From Sitta carolinensis (taxonomy: Eukaryota; Chordata; Aves; Passeriformes; Sittidae): 64,000 bases of DNA. The stretch is taken from contig CM063284.1 in the NCBI GenBank assembly GCA_032173965.1, positions 106,672,410 through 106,736,409 on the forward strand, read 5' to 3'. The position numbers were made by a program, and so were the translations under genes. Positions 53,701 to 62,700 of this stretch are shown in pieces (the first letter of the stretch is position 1; the number at the start of each line of letters is the position of its first letter). The notes under the pieces were generated by a model that was not told the DNA's origin, ran no database searches, and saw only the letters and a list, made by a program, of their open reading frames with translations.

Positions 53701-56700
53701 CACCATTTCTAGCGCAAGTGGAAGACGGCTGAAGCTATCTATTTTAGTGCCGTGTTAGCAGCTTCATCTGCAGACGGTGCGATTATGCTACAATTGCCAA
53801 AGCACAGTGATAAGTAACACTAAATCAAGTTTTCTCTAGAGAGCCGAAAGTGAGTTCACTTCAGTAAGGATAGCCATTTCAAAGTGGTTAACCTTACTGA
53901 AGCAAGGAGCCTCTCCTCATTAGTCAAGCAGTAGCTTCTGGTATGCTGACAATTTAAATTAGAAGAAAAAGGAATTCGCCTTGAAGAGGCAAGATAAAAA
54001 GGCACCAGGCTTGAGAAAACGTTAATTCTAGAGATAACCAGATTTCATGGGACATGCACAATACGGTTGCAAGGTTTATATTGCTTTTCAAATGCCAACA
54101 AAATGACAGTCTAGAAATCAACACTGAACGGCAAAGAACAGGGCCCTGACTTATAAATCCAACATAAATACAACAAATCCAAATGCCTCCGGTTTAAGAA
54201 CAGTAATAATCAATGAATGTAGCTTCTTGGAAAGCTGCAAGTCTTAGAAAGAGATTATGGCATCTTTAAAAGCCTGTGCTGTATTCCTGAACTCAGTAGT
54301 TTGAAGTTTAAAAATACCAAGACAAAAACTCTCCAGGATCACATCATCTCCCTGTCATGACCGACTCATTTCACTAGCTATGGGGGAAAATCAAGTTTGC
54401 ACCTCAGCCTATCCCTCTGTGCCCAAATCTATGTGCTTCCAGATTAAAATAAGGCCTCTATTACACCTACTGAGACTATTCAAGTTCAAGTAAGGTGAAA
54501 TTACAATTTCACCATATGTTTTGCCATACTCCACTCTGGAAAGCTATTTTAGTCTGGCTTGAAGCAAGATGCCAACACAATTAAGGAATACTAACTAACG
54601 CTATACACCCACTGTTGTAACAATTTCCCCCTCATCTGCAAATGAAGCTGGCAACTTTAATATCAGACTTTCTTAAGGAAAAAACTCAATGTAAAAAAAA
54701 AGCAATGCTTGTTCCACTCTGCTAGAACTTAAGTAAGTCTAAAAGACTCGTGACTGGAGACAAAGGACTTGGAAAGGAATGGAAAAAACCAAACCTAGAC
54801 AATGGAGCCAGTGTTTTTAGCTCACTGTTAAATAACTGGAAGACTAACAGCACCAACACAAACCTCATTTTGAACCACGGCTTACTGATGACAGTAGAGT
54901 AAGAGCCTAACCCAGGGATTATAGTTACCACAGTATAGGAAGACAAGTTTATTCCATGGTCTAGGGCACCTTCATGAAGGAAGAAAAACACCAGATCTCA
55001 TACTCTAGGAACTAGTGAATTTGACATATATTCCCAAATTGAAGTGTTTGCATTATGTTTAACAGTACACGAGATATTTGTTACTGGGAAAGCCAGAAGT
55101 TCAACAAATAGCACTTGCACACCCACTAAGCACATGGTCCAGAAAACAAATTCAGAAGCAATATTGCTCAACACTTCATTTAGCTTGTAAAAATTTTTTT
55201 AAAAATACCAAAACTAATTTTCTCAATATTTTGACCTTCAAATCAGCAAAGCAACAGCTTTATTGAATTCAAGCATTCAGCCTGAACATTGCAACCAGTA
55301 GCTTGTAGCCAAAATGTCTCTCTTCTGAATACCCAAATACTAAGACATGCTTTTGCCAAGGCATATACCTACTTTTTCTCTAGAAGAATGAATTTCCGTC
55401 CCATTCAGTATGCAAAAGCACAGCTGGACATGAAATTGCATGGGTTTGTGTATTTATTTCTGTAAAAGGTAAGCAGGGAACTAGCCAAGTATGCCAAGCT
55501 GTTCAACCCTCTATAGACCCACGCAGCACAATACATACCCCTTCTTGCTTTGTGAATAGGTTGAGGCACTCAGCCAGAGCCTCACATGTTTCCTGGGATA
55601 CTTCAGAGACCACATCAACTTTCTGCAGAAGGGGAGAAGATATTCCTGAAAGCACAAAAGTACAAGTCATCTTAGAAGGACATTGTAAACTACAGAATTC
55701 TTTTAATCATTTTTTCCTCTAAGTAATACAGACAATATTCACATGCTACAGGAAGGCTGGTGCATTGCAAGATCTGTGGGAGGTTGGTTTTTTTTGCATC
55801 CTTTTCCTAGAACTGGCATAAGAGTCACATGAATAGATCAAGTTTCTCTTTCAACATGGTTTAGAAAGCAGAGGCAATAAGCCATGGCAGCATAACACTG
55901 GAAAAGGGACTGGTAGCCATCTTCTTTTTACCACTTTCTAGATTTTAAAGCTTTAGGTGACGGAACTTATATAAAAAGGATTCTGCACTGGTTTAATATA
56001 AACAAAAGTGTAAAATATAGATATTTTTGCCTTCTGCCATGTATTATATAGAAGAGAAAGAGCTTACCACAGTGTTCAGTGCAGCTGTAAATTTAAGAAG
56101 AATAAATGGAGTTGTAACTACAAGCACACTGAACAATTAAAGGGGAAGATCTTATTTTTGTGGATTCATGTGTAAGTAGCACAGCTTGTCACCTCACATC
56201 CTGAACTCTATTACCATTTACAGAAGGGACTGCATGTCTAGAACCAGCAGGAAATGATGATAACTCAATCAGCTGGTAGAATGATTTGAGTCAATCTGTG
56301 AAGTTTTGTGATGTGCAGCAATTCCTCGGAAATCAATTAATCCATTTTCTCAGGAAACATAGTTGCAATTAAAATAATTGCAACATTTAGTGCCTGCACA
56401 CTCCAGGATCAGTTGACACCATTTAGTAACACAGGTGCTTCAAGCTGATGTTACACCAGCAAAGATTAAGAGGTCCATCAGTGACAGTACCTGAATTTAT
56501 TTTTTAACTTATACTGCTTATGCAGGACAAGATACAGTATGTATCCACACAGTAATTGTGGTCTCTCATACTAGAGCTCACCACTGACTCAAACTGACTC
56601 TTACAGCAGCTACTAAGAACAATTAGTGCCTCTAGAAGGAGGGGAAGCACACTGAGTGCAGGAGACATCTTTATTTGTAATATACAAGATGCATAAGCCT

Positions 56701-59700
56701 CAAAGATAACTGGACTTAGAATAATGTGTTGAAATAGGGAGAGAATTTTAAATATCAGGTGCTAACATAGCCATTTTTATATCACTCAAATGTTTTTAGG
56801 GAAAACTCCACACAGAAGGATTTCTAACTCAGAAATTTACATTCCTCTAGAGCCAGAGGATTCAAATACTTTAAATGTACCACAACGATGGCAGAACTAG
56901 AGCAGTTGTCTCTGTCACGACCTATAGAAGTTACACATGAACCCAGAAAGTTCACTGACCTAGCAAGTTACAAGCATTCATTGGAAGGAAAGCAGGAACT
57001 TATTACTGCTATTGGCCAAGACTAGCAGTTTCTAGGACTCAGATAGTATCTTCTTTTGCTTTACTATGGGTATTGGTTGTTTAAGTTGTGTATTTCCTTT
57101 TTAAAAATGTTTTTCTTCTTTAAAAAAGAACCTCACTGGTTCTTCAGGTCAGTGCTAGGGAGTCAGGTGAACTGTCTCTATAGCTACCAAAGGGAATTTA
57201 TCCACCTTCTACTAATTTTCAAACTGGTTTTTTTTGTGAAAAAATTCAGTTTTACTGTAATAGTAATTATAAAAGCTTCACAATTAGACACTCAGATACA
57301 TTATGAAATGTCCTTGTGAACCTTGTGAAATAAAAATTAGGCAAAAATTCAGTTTATGAAAAATATAGGGTAACATTACTGAGTAACTTACCCCAGCAGC
57401 ATGTGGAGAAAAAAAGCTGTATTTTAACCTCCTTTTGGAAAGGTACAGGGATGAAAGAAGAAATTTTTTCCTTTCAAAACTGTTATTCTACTACAGACTA
57501 GGGATCTGTATAGACAAACAACTTGTTCTCTAATTTGAGCTTCATAATTTTAGCCACAATATATAGCCTGGACTTTCCTAAAGGACCAACAGTTAGATGT
57601 TCTTACAGAACTCCTCTGTGCATTTAATACATGAACAACTTCTGTACATGTTTAAGGCATTTAATAAAACAAGTACGAATCTCTAGCATCTTGATGCCCA
57701 TCATATATTTTAGCAGTGATGCTACAAAAATCCAGGTACGTGTTAAGAATTATAACTTGAAATGAAACCTGAGAAGCTCAAATCTGGCATAAAAGTCATG
57801 GCAAAATCTGTGGAATATGTCCCATAGTACCATGCCCCCAGTTCCCTGTATAGTTTTGTGATTTCACTGCACTTTGTGCCTGTGAAGAGACACATACACA
57901 CTACAATAAGCTACCAACTACAGATTTTTCTTAAAAAACCTTGAAAGTGGACCCCTGTGTTATATTTTTACTATACTACTCAAAAAGGACTATAGCTAGA
58001 GGCAGTTTCACTACATTTACAGCTGATAATAAAATTTCTTTCAATCAGCATACTTAGTAGTTTCTCCAAATATGAAATCTTAATTGTTAGCAATTACTAT
58101 AATGCTACTTTATTTGAATTTTTTTCTTGGGGAAAATTGTCCTCTATTTTCAAGCTCAAGAAAATTTGATTTTGGGGAAATAAAAGCATCCTGTTAAAAA
58201 GAAAAAAATCAGTTGCTTGGTAAAAAACTACATTTTAAATGAGTAATTTTTACCTTTTGTAGCATCCAAAGATTTAACCATTGCAAGGAAGTCTGAAACC
58301 TCTTTACTGAGTCTCTGTTGGCATGCTTGTGCTTTCTGAAAGACAACAAGGACAGCTAGTTCAGAAGAGCCTTGTTCTAAGGAAAGCATATGTTTGCTTT
58401 TTTTACTATAATGAAATTTTAAAATTTGGACAGCATTAAGTCTCAACAAAGATTCCTAGCCCAGAGACTGATATATTAAAACTGAAACAAATTACCTCAA
58501 CTACCTTTGAAGACACACAAGCCAACAGAATATTTATGAACATTTTATCACTGACCAGATTTTGTTTAATTTAACATATCAAATTAAACCCAAAAGCTTT
58601 GTTGTGCATGCCACTTTTGCTCTTTCCCTCATTTTGTACTGAGCAGTTTAAAAATCTGGAAAGAGCAAGTGTTTGCTCTTTGAAAACTTAAGAACAAAAT
58701 AAGCACATTCATAGGTTAACTGATAAATGGCAAGTATAGTTACCAGCAGAAACCAACCTCAAGATCATATTTCAAGCCTGCATTCAAACATGGAGTCATC
58801 ACAAAACAATAGAATGGTTTGGGTTGGAAGGGACCTTAAAGATCACCTAGTTCCAGCCTCTGGCCAACCACACCATCCACTAGCCTAGGTTGCTCAGAGC
58901 CCCATCCAACTTGCCACTGAGCACTTCCAGGGATGGAGCATCCACAACATCTCTGGGCAACCTGTTCCAGTGCCTCACCACCCTCTGAATAAAGAATTTC
59001 TTCCCAATATCTAAACAAAACCTCTCCTCTTCCCACTTACCCTATCACAACTACACCTAGTGTGTAATCACTATTACACAGTTGGCCAGTGTAAAAAGTC
59101 ACTCCTCCTCTTTTTTATAAGCTGCCGTTAAGAACTGGAAGGCCACAGTGAGGTCTCCCTGAAGCCTTTGCTTCTCCAGCTCTCTCATTCTGTCTTTGAA
59201 GGAGAGGTGTTCATTCATTCACAGTGATCACCTTTGTGGCCCTCCTCTGGATCTGCTCCAACAGATCTTGTGCTGAGCAGAGAATCACAGAATCACAAGG
59301 TTGGAAGAGACCTCCAAGATCATTGAGCCCAACCCATGCCCTAACACCTCAACTAGACTATGGCACAGGGCCACATCCAGCCTTTTTATGAACACATCCA
59401 GGGATGGTGACTCCACTGCCTCCCTGAGCAGAATATTCCAGTACTTTATTATTCTTTACATGAAAAACTTTTTCCTAATATGCAGCCTATATTTCCCTTG
59501 GTGCAGCTTGAGCTGGATACAGCAGAGAAGGACAGAATCACCTCCCTTGCTGTGCTGGCCACTCTGCTTTTGGTGTGACCCAGGTTGCAGCTGGTCTTCT
59601 GGGCTTCAAGTGCATTGCTATCTATTAAATAATACCATCTTCTGTAGGTTGCTGAGGACTGCCAGTGCTAGTTTTCCTCCCACCTCTGTTGTACCATGAG

Positions 59701-62700
59701 CTGCTTTAAGTTCTTGTACTGAAAGGAGTGGTACAAGCTGCTTGGAGTTTAGCCACATGAAGATTTTTGCACTGCAGCATCAACTTACCCTAAAAATAGA
59801 AGGTTTTAGCAGTACATGTACAGCAAATAGCAAGAATGACAGGCTGAATTCTAGAATTACCAAGGACGACTCATTTCCATTGCAGGTATAAGCAGTCACT
59901 GTAAAAGGATCTGATGTGATCTGAGGTGATAAAAGATTGTTTCTGAAACACTTCGTTGCCTGATCTGTAGAGGCAGAGCTGGATGTGGATTAGCTTTGGT
60001 GACACCGAGACTGGAGGATAACAACTACAGTACACAAGGCTCCCTCTCCTGGCTGAAACTCTCAAACAGCTTTCTATCTTATCTTAGTGCTGGCAAAAGT
60101 ACAATCACAGCCCTGTAGCTATGATAAACATATCATTTTAGCCACACAGTCTGAGCAGGAATACATGACAGCAAGCAATGCAAACACAAGCAGCATTTAT
60201 GCATCCATGGGACGAATCATCATTTTTAGTCAAATGTATATTAGTGTTTCAACACAAAACAATACTAATCTGCAACTACCCAGATGCATGAGCCAAATAA
60301 GTATTCAGCACATACTTTCAGAGTGTCCTGTAGGTCTGTAACAGATACTGCATCATCTTCATCATCACTACTCAGCTGTTCCTGTGTGCAATAATGAGTG
60401 CTGTATGCAGAGTGGTCCTCTATTGCTTCCAGCCAACTCTGCGAAGGAAAAAACAGAGTTAATAAACATTTCAAAGGCCATCCTCAAAACAAAGTATAAT
60501 GTAAGCATAAAACAAAATTTTCACTTGAATAAATAAGATAGTCATTAGTAAAAAAGTTCATCTCAATAGGCAAGAAATAGATTGCTAGAAAATGTAACAT
60601 GTATTGCAGATGAAATACTCTGTGGGCAGAGTACCACAGGCTTAATTTATTAACCCTTCAGCACATATGTAAGCCACCCCTTAGTCTATCCAAGGTCACC
60701 TAAAAAATCTTATTAATTAAAAGATTGCATGGAATATATTTTGCATCTTAGGGTTTCTGTTCAGCAAGGTCCCTGTGACAAAGCCTGCCTTCTTATGCAC
60801 GACAAACTCTGTGCACAAAAACTCAAGCACTATCATAATTAAGAGGTAGATTCTTTTCCTGTTCATTGGAAACAGCCACAGAGTGGCTGAGGTTGGCAGG
60901 TTCCTCTGAAGGTCATCTAGTCCAACCCCTCTACTCAAGAAGGCCACCTAGAGCTGGCTGGCCAGGACATCCGGATGGCTATCGAAAATCTTTGAGGATG
61001 GAGATTCCACAACTGCTCTGGGCTGCCTGTGACAGTGCATGGTCACGTTTACACTTTTTTCTCATGTCCAGAGAGAAATACGTGTGCTTCAGTCTGTGCC
61101 CATTGCTCTGGTCCTGTCATCAGGCACCACTGAAAAGAGCCTGGCTCTGTCCCTCTTTGCACCTTTCCTCAGGCTTTTACATACATAGAGAAGCTTTCCT
61201 GAGCCTCCCCTTCTCCAGACTGAGCAGTCCCAGCTCTCTCAGCTTTTCCTATTAAAAGTGATTGTCTCATCCTTTCAATCACCTTAATGCCCTTTGTTAG
61301 GTTCTTTTTAGTATGTTTGTATCTCTCTTGTGAGAAGCCCAAAATTGGACACAGCACTCCAGCTGCTTCCACCCCAACTCCATCTCTAGTTAGTACACCT
61401 GTAGAAGTACAACAGTGAATATACTACAAATAGCCCTAAAATTTTTTTCTCTTGTTTCAGAGTCATCTTTTCAGAAAATATAATTTATTAAGTCATCTGG
61501 TGGTATGGTTAAGAGTAGAATGTACAACTAACATTCTTTTGTTTGGGATAATGAACTATGAAAATGCAACAGAAGGAGGCTGCAATAGAAATTTACCACA
61601 TGGAGAAGTGAATGCAAACAGGAAGTTAGATAACAGGGCAAAATACAGGCATAGAGCTGGAAAACAAGGTAGCACTTATTTTAAAGAAGAGATAATTATA
61701 ATGGGTCCATTTTTTTGCTGTTTAATCTATAATCATGCTAAAAGATTTAATATCTGCACTTATGCTACCAAGTCCTGATGATCAAAATATGAAACATGCT
61801 GCTACTAGTGCATCTAGCAAGTAGTATGCAAATTATTCATTACAGAAGTTACTGTATTTTAATGCCTTTGATAAAGAGTCATTATTACCTCTCTAGTTTG
61901 AGAAGGAAGGCTATTTTTAGGAATCTTGAAACGATGAACAGTGTCATCAAAACATCTGACAGAAAAAAAGCAACTGTCTGTAGATTTTACCTAGAGCGAT
62001 GTGGGGAAAACACAAAATTATTATAATGAATCAGTCAGAAAAAAACTGAAGCATAAAGAAAGTAAAAAATTATGCTTAACTCAGAAGTTTTTGCCTCACT
62101 TTTGATCCAAGTAATAGTAATTTATAAAAACCTTGGTCAGAACAGTTTTCCAAAGTGTGTCATTACATTATGAATAGTAATTATAGAGGTTCTTATGTTT
62201 AAGTATTATATTTGTATTTATTTGCATCATTTGATTCAGACAAAACTTCAGCAATGGTTCAAGATTGCCAGTATTAAGGAATTTGTAGATACTGAAAAGC
62301 AAGTCACTTTTCCACACAAAATGAGTATATATATAAGTGCAGTTTAACAGAACTTGTGGTGCCAAACTAGGACAGGACAGTTATAGAAATATGAAAACTA
62401 TCTTAAATGCATTTTTCTTGAACATTTCATCTTCCTGGGCAGTATAAATGACACCTGGCCTTTGTTTTCTCTGTTCACCCCTTCCAAAATGGATTCCCAC
62501 AAGCATGACAGAAATCAGGGAAGTTTTCCAAATGTCACCTTCAAAATTGATTAGTCTTTCAACTGAGATCAGCTTAAGTTATGCAATTGGTCACAAGCAG
62601 CCAGGGACAGCTAAGGAGGAACTGGAGCTTTGGCTATTCCAGATCACATGCTTCAAAGCGACCAGTCTGCTTTCAGGATGCCTAAATCTTCAAGGCTTTA

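Larger units (their letters stand above)
58336..60315 (-). other. Intron between exons 4 and 5
   Basis: 2 kb, nearly half of it the two abutting CR1 3' ends. The rest is unremarkable. Confidence 0.8.

Noticed and set aside
52940..53758. 272-codon plus-strand open frame (and 190-codon minus-strand frame at 53099-53671)
   Set aside because: Both run through the CpG island, where stop codons are rare by composition. The translations are Arg/Ala/Pro/Gly low complexity with no domain, and overlapping frames are open on both strands.
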